DNA of 54,139 nt from Planctomycetota bacterium (lineage in GTDB: Bacteria > Planctomycetota > UBA1135 > GCA-002686595), in assembly GCA_002862085.1 (NCBI GenBank), contig PKCK01000024.1, positions 1-54,139 on the forward strand, read 5' to 3'. The stretch's first letter is position 1; each line of letters starts with the position of its first letter. Of the stretch, positions 39,458-50,242 are shown piece by piece. Under the pieces are notes generated by a model, which was given only the letters and a program-made list of their open reading frames with translations, was not told where the DNA came from and made no database searches. Made by a program: the position numbers and the translations under genes.

Positions 39458-41125
39458 ATGCCGACCCATCCCCTCCTCATCGCCCTCGCCGATCAGGCCG
39501 CTCTCCGCTCGGTCTCGGGCGCGTTCGCCGCGGAAGGACGCGCGCACCACGTCACGACGAACGGCGGGCAGCTCCTCGACGCGATCCAAGGCGGCGCGGA
39601 CGTGATCGTCGATCCGCGCGTGGCACCCGAGGGCGAGGACCTCGCTGCATTCATGGGCGAGGTCGTTCAACGCGTCGAGGGTGGTCGCGTCCTCGCGCTC
39701 GAGGGCGTCGGCCTCGATGCTGCTGAGCTCCTCGGCCTCGGTGCCAGCGACGTCTTTGGCGAGAGCACGATCCCGACCGTGGTCGTCCGACGCCTCGGCG
39801 GCGGCGACGAGTTCGCCAGGCGCCCGTCCGGCGCATCGGCCGAACTCCCCGTGCCGAGCATTCCAGACGCCCTCACCGCCTTCACCGATCGGGTCGGCGT
39901 GCGGCTCGTTCGGTCCAGGGAGCGCGAGAAGCCCGTGGCGGTCTTCGCCGTCTCCGTACGCGGCTGCATGGAACCGGACGTGGCCCGCACCTTCCGAGCA
40001 ACGCTCGAGGGCGTCCTCGAGGAGCTCGATCGCACCCAGGAGATGTCGTACTCGGCCGCGCGCATGTCGACCGCGCCGCTCGGCGACGATCTCCACGGAG
40101 TCCTCATCCCCGATATCGAGCGGGTCCAGGACGCGGCTCGCCTCGCGGTGCGTCTCACCGAGGCCATGGCCCCGATGGCTGTCATTCACGTCGGGATCGC
40201 CTGCTCCCCCGACGACGGCGCGACGGCGACGGAGCTCATCGGTCGCGCGCGCGCTGCTGCGGAGCGAGCGCGCAGGGACGGAGAGAACCACGTGGAGTTC
40301 CACTCCGACTCCATGAGCCGCTGGGCGTTCGAGCGCCTCACCCTCGAGCAGAGCCTGCGCGATGCCCTCCACAACGAGGAGCTGGTCGTCTACTACCAGC
40401 CGCGCGTCGACATCGAGACGCAGGAGATCATCGGGATGGAGGCGCTGGTGCGATGGATCCATCCGCAGTTCGGCCTCGTCTCGCCCGGCCAGTTCATCCC
40501 CCTCGCGGAGGAGACTGGACTGATCGTTCCGATCGGCGACTGGATCCTGCGCGAGTCCTGCCGCCAGAACGCGCAATGGCGCGCCATGGGGCTCCCGCGG
40601 ATCCGCGTCTCGGTCAACCTCTCTCCGGTCCAGTTCCGCAAGCCCGACCTGCACGAGGACGTCTTCCGCGCCCTCGACGACAACGGACTCGACGCGGACG
40701 GCCTCGAGCTCGAGGTCACCGAGAGCCTGCTCATGAACGACCCGGCCGAGACCGCAGCGATCCTCGGACGCCTCCGCTCGCGCGGGATCCACATCTCGAT
40801 CGACGACTTCGGCACCGGCTACTCCTCGCTGTCGTACCTGAAGCGCTTCCCGATCGATGCGCTCAAGATCGATCGTTCGTTCGTGACCGACGTCACGAGC
40901 AACCCCGACGATGCCGCGATCGCGACGGCGATCATCCTCATGGGCCACTCGCTGAAGCTCTCGGTGGTCGCAGAGGGCGTCGAGACGGAGAATCAGCTGG
41001 CCTTCCTGAAGGTCCTCCAGTGCAACGAGGTGCAGGGCTACCTCTTCAGCCCCCCCGTTCCTGCGGACCGCGCACAGACCCTCCTCGAGGCGCAGACGCC
41101 CGAGGGCGCTCGCAGCACCGCCTGA
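39458..41125 (+). CDS. c-di-GMP phosphodiesterase (EAL) with degenerate REC-like and GGDEF-like domains
   Basis: 555 residues from ATG 39458. Residues 1-115 have the strand-helix order of a receiver domain, but the phospho-acceptor strand reads VIVDPRVAP without clear acidic partners. Residues about 140-285 resemble a GGDEF domain lacking the signature (APLGDDLHGVL instead), ending ARAAAERARRDGENHVEFHS. Residues 295-550 are a complete EAL domain: EALVRW, VNLSPVQF, ELEVTESLL, SIDDFGTGYSSL, LKIDRSFV and VAEGVETE, with the metal and base residues present, so hydrolysis of c-di-GMP is expected. No membrane helix: a soluble enzyme. The inactive domains may sense or bind GTP. Its stop is 4 bases from the convergent RND gene. 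Confidence 0.93.
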   Translation: MPTHPLLIALADQAALRSVSGAFAAEGRAHHVTTNGGQLLDAIQGGADVIVDPRVAPEGEDLAAFMGEVVQRVEGGRVLALEGVGLDAAELLGLGASDVFGESTIPTVVVRRLGGGDEFARRPSGASAELPVPSIPDALTAFTDRVGVRLVRSREREKPVAVFAVSVRGCMEPDVARTFRATLEGVLEELDRTQEMSYSAARMSTAPLGDDLHGVLIPDIERVQDAARLAVRLTEAMAPMAVIHVGIACSPDDGATATELIGRARAAAERARRDGENHVEFHSDSMSRWAFERLTLEQSLRDALHNEELVVYYQPRVDIETQEIIGMEALVRWIHPQFGLVSPGQFIPLAEETGLIVPIGDWILRESCRQNAQWRAMGLPRIRVSVNLSPVQFRKPDLHEDVFRALDDNGLDADGLELEVTESLLMNDPAETAAILGRLRSRGIHISIDDFGTGYSSLSYLKRFPIDALKIDRSFVTDVTSNPDDAAIATAIILMGHSLKLSVVAEGVETENQLAFLKVLQCNEVQGYLFSPPVPADRAQTLLEAQTPEGARSTA

Positions 41126-41129
41126 TCTC

Positions 41130-44100
41130 TCAGGCGCCGGCGAGGCCGATCGAGCCGCGCGGCTGCTCGGCTCTCGCGCGGGCGCGGGCTGTCCGGCGTC
41201 GCGCGACGACGCCGTGGGCCGCCGGTACGAGGGTGACGGCGATCAGGGTCGCGCCAAGGACGCCGCCGGCGATGGCGATCGCGAGGGGCGGCCAGAACGT
41301 GCCGCCGGCGAGGATCAGGGGAAGAAACCCAGCGATCGTCGTGAGCGAGGTCGAGATCACGTGGCGGCTCGCGCGGCGCACCACGAGGACGGCGGCGTCC
41401 GCTTCGCCGCGCGCGGCGGCCTCGTTCTTCTCCAGCGCTGCGAGGACCACGATCGAGTCGTTGATGGCGATCCCGATGAGGCCCATCGCGCCGACGATGG
41501 TCATGAAGCCGAACGGCGCGCCGAAGGTCGCGACCGCGAGGAGAGCGAGTCCGACGGAGAGGAAGCCGACCGCTCCGATCACGATGGCGAGGCGGAAGGA
41601 GTTGAACGTCAGCACGAGCGCTGCGGCCATCAACACGAGGAGGAGCGCCGCCGAGCTCGCGAGATTGCCGACGGCTTCGTCGCGCTTCGCGCTCTCCCCG
41701 CCGACCTCGAGCTCGAACCCGGGGGGCAGGTCGAGGTCCGTCTCCGCGAGCCTCGCCTCGAGCTCGGCGAGGACCTCGCTGGGCAGGACGCCGGCCTCGA
41801 GGAACCCCTGGGTCGTGCTGACCCGTCGACGGTTGCGGTGAGCGATCGCGGCCGGCTCGGGGACGAGCGCGAGCTCGCCGAGCGCGGCGAGCGAGGTCCA
41901 CGCGCCGCTGGGGGTGCGGACGTCGAGGGTCTCGATCCGCTCGACGTCCCCGCGAGTCTCGCCGGCCACGCGGACCCGGACGGGCAGCTCCTCGGTCGCC
42001 TCCAGGAGAGATCCGCCCGTCAGCCCCAACAGACTCGACTGGAGCGTGGCCGCGATGGCCGCGTTGTCGAGGCCGGCGAGCCGCGCGGCCTCCTCGTCGA
42101 GGCGCAGCTCGAGCTTGGGCGCGCCGCCGTCCAGGGTCGAGCGCACGTGGGTCACGCGCGGGATCCCCGTCAGGACGAGCCGGATCTTCTCTCCCACCTC
42201 GCGGAGTCGAGCGAGGTCCGGCCCGTAGAGGTGCATCTCGACCGGTGCGTCGAAGGGCGGCCCCTGTTCGATCTGCTGCGCCAGGACGACGGCGCCCGGA
42301 AGCGCCTCGTCGAGGGCGTCCTGGATCTCGCTGACGACCCGAATCGAATCCTCGGGTCCATCGAGCTGAACCATGGCCTGGGCGAAGTGAGGCGCGTCGC
42401 GCTGGCGCTCGATCAGGTTGTAGTAGTACTTCGGTCCGCTCCGGCCGAGGAACAGGTGCACGCGCTCGACGCGGGGGTGTGCCTTGGCGACCTCGAGCGC
42501 GCGCAGCGCGACCTCGCTCGTGGAACCGAGGGAGGCGGTGGGATCGAGGTGGAGCTGGACGTTGAACTGGTCTCGATCCGCGGGCGGGAAGAACTGCTCG
42601 GGAAGGGTCGTCGCGGCGACGAAACCGACGGCGGGCGCGACGGTCGCGACGGCGACTCCGAGCGCAGGACGGCCGATCAGGAAGCGGAGCCCTCGCTGAT
42701 AGGCGCGGTCGAGGCCCGGGAAGTAGAGGCCCGCGGCGAGCAGCCCCGTCTGACGCTTCGGCGGGAGGGCCGTGTCGAGCAGGCCAGCGAGCGCTGGGGT
42801 GATCGTGAGGGCGAGGAAGAAGGAGCTGCCAACCGCCAGGATCACGCTCAGGGCGATCGGCCCCACGAACTCTCCGGCGCCGCCGGGCATGAGCGCGATG
42901 GGGGCGAAGGCCATGCAGGTCGTGAGCGTCGAGCCGAACAGCGGAACCGCCAGGTGCCGTACCGCTCCCGACACGGCCTCTGCCGCGGACGCGCCCGACA
43001 CGAGGCGATGGCGCACCTCGTCCACGACGACGATCGCGTTGTCGATGAGCAAACCGAGGGCGATGATCATCCCGGTGACCGACATCTGATGCAGCGGGAT
43101 ACCGAGGGTCCGCAGCCCCTGGAGCACCATCAGCGTCGTGAGCGGGAGAGCGGTCCCGACGAGGAGCGCGGCGCGCCAGCCCATCGTGAAGACCATCACG
43201 ACCATCACGAGCAAGGCGCCGAGCAGGAAGTTGGTGACCAGATCGGCCAGTCGCTCGTTCGTGTAACGACTCTGATCGAAGAGGACCTCGCCGCGTACGC
43301 CGCTCGGCAGGCGATCGATCATCACGTCGGTGAGCGAGCGCGCGCGCTCCGACCAGGCGTCCACGCGTCGACCTGTTTCCATGCGCGCTGCGATCACGAC
43401 GCCTGGCACGCCATCCACGAGGGCGAGATCCGCGTGGGGCAGGCGCTCGCTCTTGGTCACGCGCCCGAGGTCGGCGACGCGCACGAAGGAGTCGGCGCCC
43501 ACGCCGCGGTCGACCAGGACGTCACCGATCCGGGCCAGGGAATCGAGCTCTCCCGAGACCTCGATCTGGATCTCCTGACCGGTGCCGACGATCTCGCCGG
43601 CGGCCACCTTCGCGTCGCTCGCGAGGATCGCCCTGGAGATCGACGCGGCGTCGAGACCAGCAGCCGCGAGCCGGCCCGGGTCGAGTTCGATCAGCACCTC
43701 CTCCTCCGGAGCGCCGCGGACCACCACGTCGTTGGTCCCGGGGATCGCTCGCAGCTCATCCGCCAGGTCTTCGGCGAGGCGGCCGAGGATCCCACGCTCC
43801 GGCGGACCCTCGAGGTCCCAGGTGAGGCCGACGAGCCAGGTGTAGGCGGCGAGTTCGAATTCGACGAATTCGGGCTCGAGCGCGCCGGCGGGGAGCTGTG
43901 CGCGCAGAGCAGCCAGGTCGTCGCGCATCTCGGTCCAGATCGGCTCTGTCTCGTCGATGGCGTCGAGGAGCTCGATGGCGACGGTGGAGATCCCGGCGCG
44001 GGAGATCGACTTGATCTCCTTGATCTCCTGGTACTCCGCGAGAGTGTCCTCGATGACGTCCGTCACGAGGGCCTCCGTCCGCGCGGCGTCAGCACCCGGG

Positions 44101-44252
44101 AAGAGGGTGAAGATCTGCGCGTTGCGCGAGGTCAGCTCGGGGTCCTCGGCGCGGGGGAGGAGCTCCAGCGAGGCGAAGCCGGCGACCGAGATGAGCAGCA
44201 GCGTGAGCGACAGCAGGCGCGGGCTGCGATAGAAGAGGTTGGAGAGTCCCAA
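41130..44252 (-). CDS. RND-family efflux transporter permease
   Basis: 1040 residues. The start is TTG 44252, since no ATG or GTG lies between it and the upstream gene; GGTGAGG, a good ribosome site, lies 5 bases before it. Full AcrB/HAE-type architecture: MS1 and LPRAEDPEL at the start, two porter loops, and two sets of membrane helices. In TM4 the proton-relay Asp occurs in GLLIDNAIVVVDEV, and in the second half GLIGIAINDSIVVLAAL. It is an inner-membrane proton-driven exporter working with the MFP protein encoded upstream; the outer-membrane channel gene is not in the window. Same operon as tetR and the MFP gene. Confidence 0.95.
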   Translation of the reverse strand: MGLSNLFYRSPRLLSLTLLLISVAGFASLELLPRAEDPELTSRNAQIFTLFPGADAARTEALVTDVIEDTLAEYQEIKEIKSISRAGISTVAIELLDAIDETEPIWTEMRDDLAALRAQLPAGALEPEFVEFELAAYTWLVGLTWDLEGPPERGILGRLAEDLADELRAIPGTNDVVVRGAPEEEVLIELDPGRLAAAGLDAASISRAILASDAKVAAGEIVGTGQEIQIEVSGELDSLARIGDVLVDRGVGADSFVRVADLGRVTKSERLPHADLALVDGVPGVVIAARMETGRRVDAWSERARSLTDVMIDRLPSGVRGEVLFDQSRYTNERLADLVTNFLLGALLVMVVMVFTMGWRAALLVGTALPLTTLMVLQGLRTLGIPLHQMSVTGMIIALGLLIDNAIVVVDEVRHRLVSGASAAEAVSGAVRHLAVPLFGSTLTTCMAFAPIALMPGGAGEFVGPIALSVILAVGSSFFLALTITPALAGLLDTALPPKRQTGLLAAGLYFPGLDRAYQRGLRFLIGRPALGVAVATVAPAVGFVAATTLPEQFFPPADRDQFNVQLHLDPTASLGSTSEVALRALEVAKAHPRVERVHLFLGRSGPKYYYNLIERQRDAPHFAQAMVQLDGPEDSIRVVSEIQDALDEALPGAVVLAQQIEQGPPFDAPVEMHLYGPDLARLREVGEKIRLVLTGIPRVTHVRSTLDGGAPKLELRLDEEAARLAGLDNAAIAATLQSSLLGLTGGSLLEATEELPVRVRVAGETRGDVERIETLDVRTPSGAWTSLAALGELALVPEPAAIAHRNRRRVSTTQGFLEAGVLPSEVLAELEARLAETDLDLPPGFELEVGGESAKRDEAVGNLASSAALLLVLMAAALVLTFNSFRLAIVIGAVGFLSVGLALLAVATFGAPFGFMTIVGAMGLIGIAINDSIVVLAALEKNEAAARGEADAAVLVVRRASRHVISTSLTTIAGFLPLILAGGTFWPPLAIAIAGGVLGATLIAVTLVPAAHGVVARRRTARARARAEQPRGSIGLAGA

Positions 44253-44262
44253 GGCGCGCGCC

Positions 44263-45591
44263 TCACCGCTCGCCGTTCGCGGCTGGCCTGAAGTGCTCGA
44301 CGAGGCGGACGCGCTGGCCGGGGACCAGGCGGTGAGCTCCGGTCACGACGATCCGCTCGTCGCCGGAGACGGTTCCGCGCACGAAGGCCCGTTCCCCGTC
44401 GGCGTGGAGGACCTCGAGCTCGAGTCGCTCGACCACGGGACCCTCTGCATCCTCCGTGGCCACCACGCGGAAGAGGCTCCACAGCCCCCGCGTGCTCTCG
44501 CTGAGGGCCGCGAGGGGGACCCAGGCCCCGCGTTCGCTCCGCTCGAGGGCCACCTCCAGGGTCGCCACGTCACCGTCGCGCAGCTGGGCGTCGGAGTCGC
44601 CCATCACGGGGGCGCTGTCCAGCTCGAAGATCGCCGCGACGGTCCGCGTCGCCACGTCCACGTTGGGGAGGATCCGCGTGCTTCGAATCGCCAGCTCGGC
44701 ACCGCGGGCGCGCAGCACTGGAGTCAGGTCACCGCTCGAAAGGGCGTCCGCGATCTCCGGCGGAAGTCCCGCGCGCACCTCGAGGGCCCCGGACTCCACG
44801 AGGTGGAAGGCGACGGCCGGCATCTGCACGCTCACCACGGCGCCCTCGTCCACGAGGCGCGCCGAGATGGTGCCCGCGAACGGGGCGCGCAGGGTCGTCT
44901 TCTCGATCTGCACGTCGATGGCGTCGAGTCCAGCGGCGAGCTCACCGAGAGCGCCGCGCTGCGCCGCGATGCGCTCCGGACGAGAGCCGTTCACGAGCTC
45001 CGCGAGCCGCGCTCTCGCCGCCAGCAGGCGCGCGTCCGCGGCGTCCACCGCGGCGCGTGCGGCGTCCAGCTGTTCGACCCCGATGGTCCCGCGCTCTGCG
45101 AGCCCATCGCGGCGGTCGCGCTGAACGACCGCGAGCGCGAGCTCCTCCTCGAGCGCGGTGACCTCGGCGCGCGCCGCCTCGACCACCTCCGCGCGGGGCC
45201 CGGCCTCGAGCTCCTCGAGCTGCGCCTGGAGTCGCTCGCGGCGCGAGGCGACCTCGGCGCGGTTGGCGTGGAGCACCGCGGGGTCGAGGCGCGCGAGGAT
45301 CTCGCCGGCCTCGACGCGCTGGCCCTCCTCGACGAGGACCTCGGTCACCCGTCCTGACCCCTCGAAGGAGAGCTGAGCGGTCCTTCGGGCCTGGACCACG
45401 CCGGTGAACCTGCGCTGGACGGTCAGGGTCTCCTCCATCACGAGCGGGGCGATCTCGACGGTCACGGGTCTCGGCGCCGGCGGCTCCTCGGCCCGCGCGG
45501 CGTCGGCTCGAACGAGGAAGACGCGCGAGGCCACGAAGCCCACGGCGGCGAGCACCAGGAACCCGATGAGAGTGGGGAGTGCGTTCTTCAT
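44263..45591 (-). CDS. RND efflux periplasmic adaptor (HlyD/AcrA-type MFP)
   Basis: 442 residues from ATG 45591. One N-terminal membrane helix (about 7-24). Lipoyl half motif TAQLSFEGSGRVTEVLVEEGQRVEAGEILARLD (about 71-103), then a long coiled-coil hairpin (about 108-225, AEVVEAARAEVTALEEEL) and the second lipoyl half KTTLRAPFAGTISARLVDEGAVVS. The beta-barrel and membrane-proximal domains follow, closing GAHRLVPGQRVRLVEHF. It links the RND permease to an outer-membrane channel. It begins 9 bases after the tetR stop. Confidence 0.95.
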   Translation of the reverse strand: MKNALPTLIGFLVLAAVGFVASRVFLVRADAARAEEPPAPRPVTVEIAPLVMEETLTVQRRFTGVVQARRTAQLSFEGSGRVTEVLVEEGQRVEAGEILARLDPAVLHANRAEVASRRERLQAQLEELEAGPRAEVVEAARAEVTALEEELALAVVQRDRRDGLAERGTIGVEQLDAARAAVDAADARLLAARARLAELVNGSRPERIAAQRGALGELAAGLDAIDVQIEKTTLRAPFAGTISARLVDEGAVVSVQMPAVAFHLVESGALEVRAGLPPEIADALSSGDLTPVLRARGAELAIRSTRILPNVDVATRTVAAIFELDSAPVMGDSDAQLRDGDVATLEVALERSERGAWVPLAALSESTRGLWSLFRVVATEDAEGPVVERLELEVLHADGERAFVRGTVSGDERIVVTGAHRLVPGQRVRLVEHFRPAANGER

Positions 45592-45600
45592 GACGATCGG

Positions 45601-46395
45601 TCAATCCAGGTGCGAGCGCCGGGCGGCTCCGGCCGGCGAGGCGACGGCCATGCCGCCCGCCGCGTCGAGGCCGGCGAGCCCGGCCTCGTCGGGGAAGATC
45701 TCGTTCAGGACGCGCTGATGCGTCTCCCCGTAGTCGTGGGCGCTCGAGAGAGGCTGCCACCCGAATCCGTCGAGGAACACCTGGGCGTTGGCCATGAGGA
45801 TCGGCATCGGGTCGGTGACGACGGGTTCGTCGATGAAGTTCTCGAGGTCGCGCATCAGGAACGCGCCCGTATAGAGGTTCCAGAGGCCGACGCAGACCTG
45901 CTCGACCGTCTGGCCCGGCGCCAGCACGAGATCCCCCGAGGCGATCGCGTCGCGGACGATCCTCGTCGCCACGCCGAAGCAGCGGAACGTGCAGGCCTCG
46001 AGGCCTGCGGCTCGTCCGGCGTCGATCTTCTCGGCGATCGACGCGGCTTTGATGGCTCGCTCCGCCTGCTCGTGCTGGGGGTAGAGCGCGAAGAAGAGCT
46101 CGGCCGCGGCGCCCACGGCGCTCATCCGTTCGCGGCTCTGCCCCGGGAAGCTCGCAGCGCGCTCGAAGAGCCTCGCGCGGATGTCCGCCGAGCGGAGCAG
46201 GACGGCCGCGAGCAGGTCCTCCTTGCTGGAGAAGTGCTGATACACGGTCCCCTTGGAGACGCCGACAGCCGTCGCCATGCGGTCCATCGTCACGGCGCCG
46301 GCGCCGCGCGCGAGGAGAACGGTCTGCGCCTCGTCGAGGATCCGTGCCTCCCGATCGCGGATCTCCTGCTGCTTGGGGGAAAGGGGTCGAACCAT
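45601..46395 (-). CDS. TetR-family transcriptional regulator of the efflux operon
   Basis: 264 residues from ATG 46395. The helix-turn-helix is clear at about 20-66: ILDEAQTVLLARGAGAVTMD, MATAVGVSKGTVYQHFSSKEDLL. The ligand-binding C-terminal part is longer than usual, with an extra tail of about 40 residues past PMPILMANAQVFLDGFGW. It is the first gene of the tetR-MFP-RND operon, the standard arrangement of a repressor that senses a drug or metabolite and controls its own pump. A perfect 5-3-5 inverted repeat is 17 bases before its start. Confidence 0.94.
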   Translation of the reverse strand: MVRPLSPKQQEIRDREARILDEAQTVLLARGAGAVTMDRMATAVGVSKGTVYQHFSSKEDLLAAVLLRSADIRARLFERAASFPGQSRERMSAVGAAAELFFALYPQHEQAERAIKAASIAEKIDAGRAAGLEACTFRCFGVATRIVRDAIASGDLVLAPGQTVEQVCVGLWNLYTGAFLMRDLENFIDEPVVTDPMPILMANAQVFLDGFGWQPLSSAHDYGETHQRVLNEIFPDEAGLAGLDAAGGMAVASPAGAARRSHLD

Positions 46396-46411
46396 GGGCG
46401 GAGAGGTTTAT

Positions 46412-46424
46412 TGACGGTTCGTCA
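46412..46424. promoter_or_regulatory. probable TetR operator
   Basis: TGACG GTT CGTCA is a perfect inverted repeat with a 3-base spacer, within the only A/T-rich patch (TTTATTGACG) upstream of tetR. TetR proteins of RND operons often bind TGAC-type palindromes overlapping the promoter. It may also influence the divergent hutU gene. Confidence 0.65.
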
Positions 46425-46502
46425 GGAAATGCCAGGGCCGATGCGAGGAAATCCGTCCTCGCTCGGAGAGGCCCGGGCGGTTCTCCGGCGCGCCCGAGCG
46501 CC

Positions 46503-46508
46503 TAAAAT
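46503..46508 (+). promoter_or_regulatory. possible -10 element of hutU
   Basis: TAAAAT stands out in the G+C-rich region, 9 bases before the hutU ATG. A weak -35 (TTCTCC at 46481-46486) is 16 bases upstream. If used, transcription would start within a few bases of the start codon, giving a leaderless mRNA; no ribosome site is visible before 46518. Confidence 0.35.
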
Positions 46509-46517
46509 ACGGACGAC

Positions 46518-48215
<1,698 letters not shown>

Positions 48216-48240
48216 GCGCCGCCGCGCGGGCGGGGCGCGG

Positions 48241-48954
48241 TCAGCGCGCCCCGTACTGCTCGCGGTAACGCCCGATGGCCTCGATCTGGTCGGCCCCGAG
48301 CGCGTGGGCGGATCCGCTCCCCGGCGCGAGGTGCCCCACGATCGCGTCGAGATCGACGAGCGACGCCGTGGGCATCGAGAACTCGGCGGACAGCTCCGTC
48401 AGCGCGCTCCCGTCTCCGCTCGGTCCGCGCTCCATGCGATCGACGCTGACCAGCAGCCCTGCGATCTCGACGTCGGCCGCGGCGCGCAGGAGCGGGACCG
48501 TCTCGCGGATCGACGTCCCGGCGGTCGTCACGTCCTCGAGGATGAGCACGCGGTCGCCGTCCTTCAGCCGGTGCCCGACGAGGACGCCGCCCTCGCCGTG
48601 GTCCTTGGCCTCCTTGCGGTTGAACACGAGGGGCACGTCACGGCCTGCGCGACGGTGCAGCGCGGCCGCGGTGGCGACGACGAGCGGGATGCCCTTGTAG
48701 GCGGGACCGAAGAGGACGTCGAAGCCGTCGCCGAAGCGCTCGATCGCGGCCTGGGCGTAGGCGTCGCCGAGGGTCGCCATCTGAGCGCCGGTCGAGTACA
48801 GACCGGTGTTGACGAAGTACGGCGTCTTCCGGCCGCTCTTGGTGGTGAAGTCACCGAAGGTCAGCACGCCGCTCTCGCACATGAAGTCGATGAACGCGGC
48901 CTGCGAGGGAGAGACCGGGGCTGACGCGCCGTGGGTGGGATCTTCGATGGCCAT
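48241..48954 (-). CDS. pyrE: orotate phosphoribosyltransferase
   Basis: 237 residues from ATG 48954. Motifs: FGDFTTKSGRKTPYFVNTG, DVLFGPAYKGIPLV, FNRKEAKDHGEGG, and the PRPP-binding loop VLILEDVTTAGTSIRET. It joins orotate and PRPP to give OMP in pyrimidine synthesis, in the cytoplasm. The order and length match the proteobacterial PyrE class. It lies 10 bases after the arylsulfotransferase-like gene on the same strand and converges with hutU. Confidence 0.96.
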   Translation of the reverse strand: MAIEDPTHGASAPVSPSQAAFIDFMCESGVLTFGDFTTKSGRKTPYFVNTGLYSTGAQMATLGDAYAQAAIERFGDGFDVLFGPAYKGIPLVVATAAALHRRAGRDVPLVFNRKEAKDHGEGGVLVGHRLKDGDRVLILEDVTTAGTSIRETVPLLRAAADVEIAGLLVSVDRMERGPSGDGSALTELSAEFSMPTASLVDLDAIVGHLAPGSGSAHALGADQIEAIGRYREQYGAR

Positions 48955-48964
48955 GGCGGAGAAG

Positions 48965-50242
48965 CTAACGCGGCGGCCGCTCGCGCGCGCCGGGCGCCTC
49001 CGACTCCACGGGCGGATCCTCCTCTTCCACGCGCAGGTCAGGGCTCGCGAGCATCCGGTAGATCCGTCTGCGTGCCCTGCCGCCGCCCTCTGTGGCGCGG
49101 GTCTCGGGGTTCTGGAACTCCCACACGACGCGGCCCGCGGGATCGATCTCCATGGCCCGGCCGCGCTCGGATTCCGTCACCAGGGTCCGGCCGCCGGGCA
49201 GGCGCTGGGCGTAGCCTCGGAGCTCGCTCCACAGCGGTCGCTCCTCGGTGCCGCGCCACTCCCAAAGGACCCCGCCGCTCGCCGGGTCGAGCTCGACGAC
49301 CCGCGACCACCCGCGGTGCTTGCCGTTGTCGAAGGCCAGCAGCCGGCGCGATCCACCCGGTCCCGGGACGAAGCTCGGCGCATGGGGCCAGTCGAGCGTA
49401 CCTGGCCCGATGGCGCCCACCACGTCGCCGTCGGTGAGGTCCACGGTCACCATCGCGTCCACGTTGCGCAGGCAGAGCACGACGAGCGACGGCCCGTCGA
49501 AGGCGAGCCCGTTCGCGTGGAAGTAGTCGTAGACCGTCTCCGCCTCGTCGCGTCCGGGCCGATCGAGGGGGTGCTCCTCGAGCTCGATCACGTCGAGGAT
49601 TCGCTCGCGAGCGGCGTGAGTGTCGAAGGCCCAGCCCTCGCCGACCGCGGCCCCTGTCGCCTCGTCGATCACGAGGATCCCGTCGAAGCGCACCGGGCGC
49701 CCGACGTGGGTGAACTCGTCGTGGACGAGCACCGCGAAGCGCCGCGCGCCTTCGGGCCGTCCGTCCGGAACGACGACGGCCTCGTGGTGTGCCCTCACAT
49801 CGACCTGGAAGACGGTCCGACCGTCTGGCTCGAGAAGCGTGACGCCCTCGTCCACGGACACGCACAGGATCCGGCCGCCCGCGAGCGGGCGCGCGAACTC
49901 CACCCGGGTGCGTCCGGGGACCTCGAGGGGAGGGCGCAGCGCTCCGGACGGGTCCACCGTGAGGACGTGCGAACGGTCGTCCGCCCACACGCGTGCCCAA
50001 GGGGTCGGCTCTCCCTCTGACCCGGGAGATCCGACCTCGGACGCGTCGTCGCCCACCACGTCCCAGGCGCCGTATCCGAGGGCGCGGAGCTCGGCCGCGG
50101 GCGTTCCGCTCGCCCGCGTGGCGCCGCCGCTGTCCTCGCTCGACGCGGACCCGCTCCCGCAGCCCGGGGTCAGAGCCCCGAGCGCGGAGAGGAGGAGCAG
50201 CGCGGCGCCCGCGCGCTCCGAGGTGGGGCCTTCGCGCCTCAG
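48965..50242 (-). CDS. arylsulfotransferase (ASST)-like lipoprotein, apparent CTG start
   Basis: 425 residues if translation begins at CTG 50242, the codon overlapping the TGA of the upstream gene. The first ATG/GTG/TTG is GTG 50062-50057, which would delete a good lipoprotein signal (RREGPTSERAG, then AALLLLSALGALTPGC, Cys28) and the segment ELRALGYGAWDVVGDD. The body has ASST/beta-propeller features: YDYFHANGLAFDGPSLVVLCLRN, DWPHAPSFVP, LLAFDNGKHRGWSRVVELDP, GGVLWEWRGT, GYAQRLPGGRTLVTESERGRAMEID and GRVVWEFQNP. Family members move sulfate between aryl compounds in the periplasm using a His; activity here is unproven. It is coupled to the upstream DUF3352-like gene and lies just before pyrE. 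Confidence 0.75.
   Translation of the reverse strand: MRREGPTSERAGAALLLLSALGALTPGCGSGSASSEDSGGATRASGTPAAELRALGYGAWDVVGDDASEVGSPGSEGEPTPWARVWADDRSHVLTVDPSGALRPPLEVPGRTRVEFARPLAGGRILCVSVDEGVTLLEPDGRTVFQVDVRAHHEAVVVPDGRPEGARRFAVLVHDEFTHVGRPVRFDGILVIDEATGAAVGEGWAFDTHAARERILDVIELEEHPLDRPGRDEAETVYDYFHANGLAFDGPSLVVLCLRNVDAMVTVDLTDGDVVGAIGPGTLDWPHAPSFVPGPGGSRRLLAFDNGKHRGWSRVVELDPASGGVLWEWRGTEERPLWSELRGYAQRLPGGRTLVTESERGRAMEIDPAGRVVWEFQNPETRATEGGGRARRRIYRMLASPDLRVEEEDPPVESEAPGARERPPR

Noticed and set aside
41214..44291. Plus-strand frame of about 1025 codons opposite the RND gene
   Set aside because: It mirrors the RND permease codons, is Glu/Arg/Gly-rich and has no membrane or enzyme pattern.
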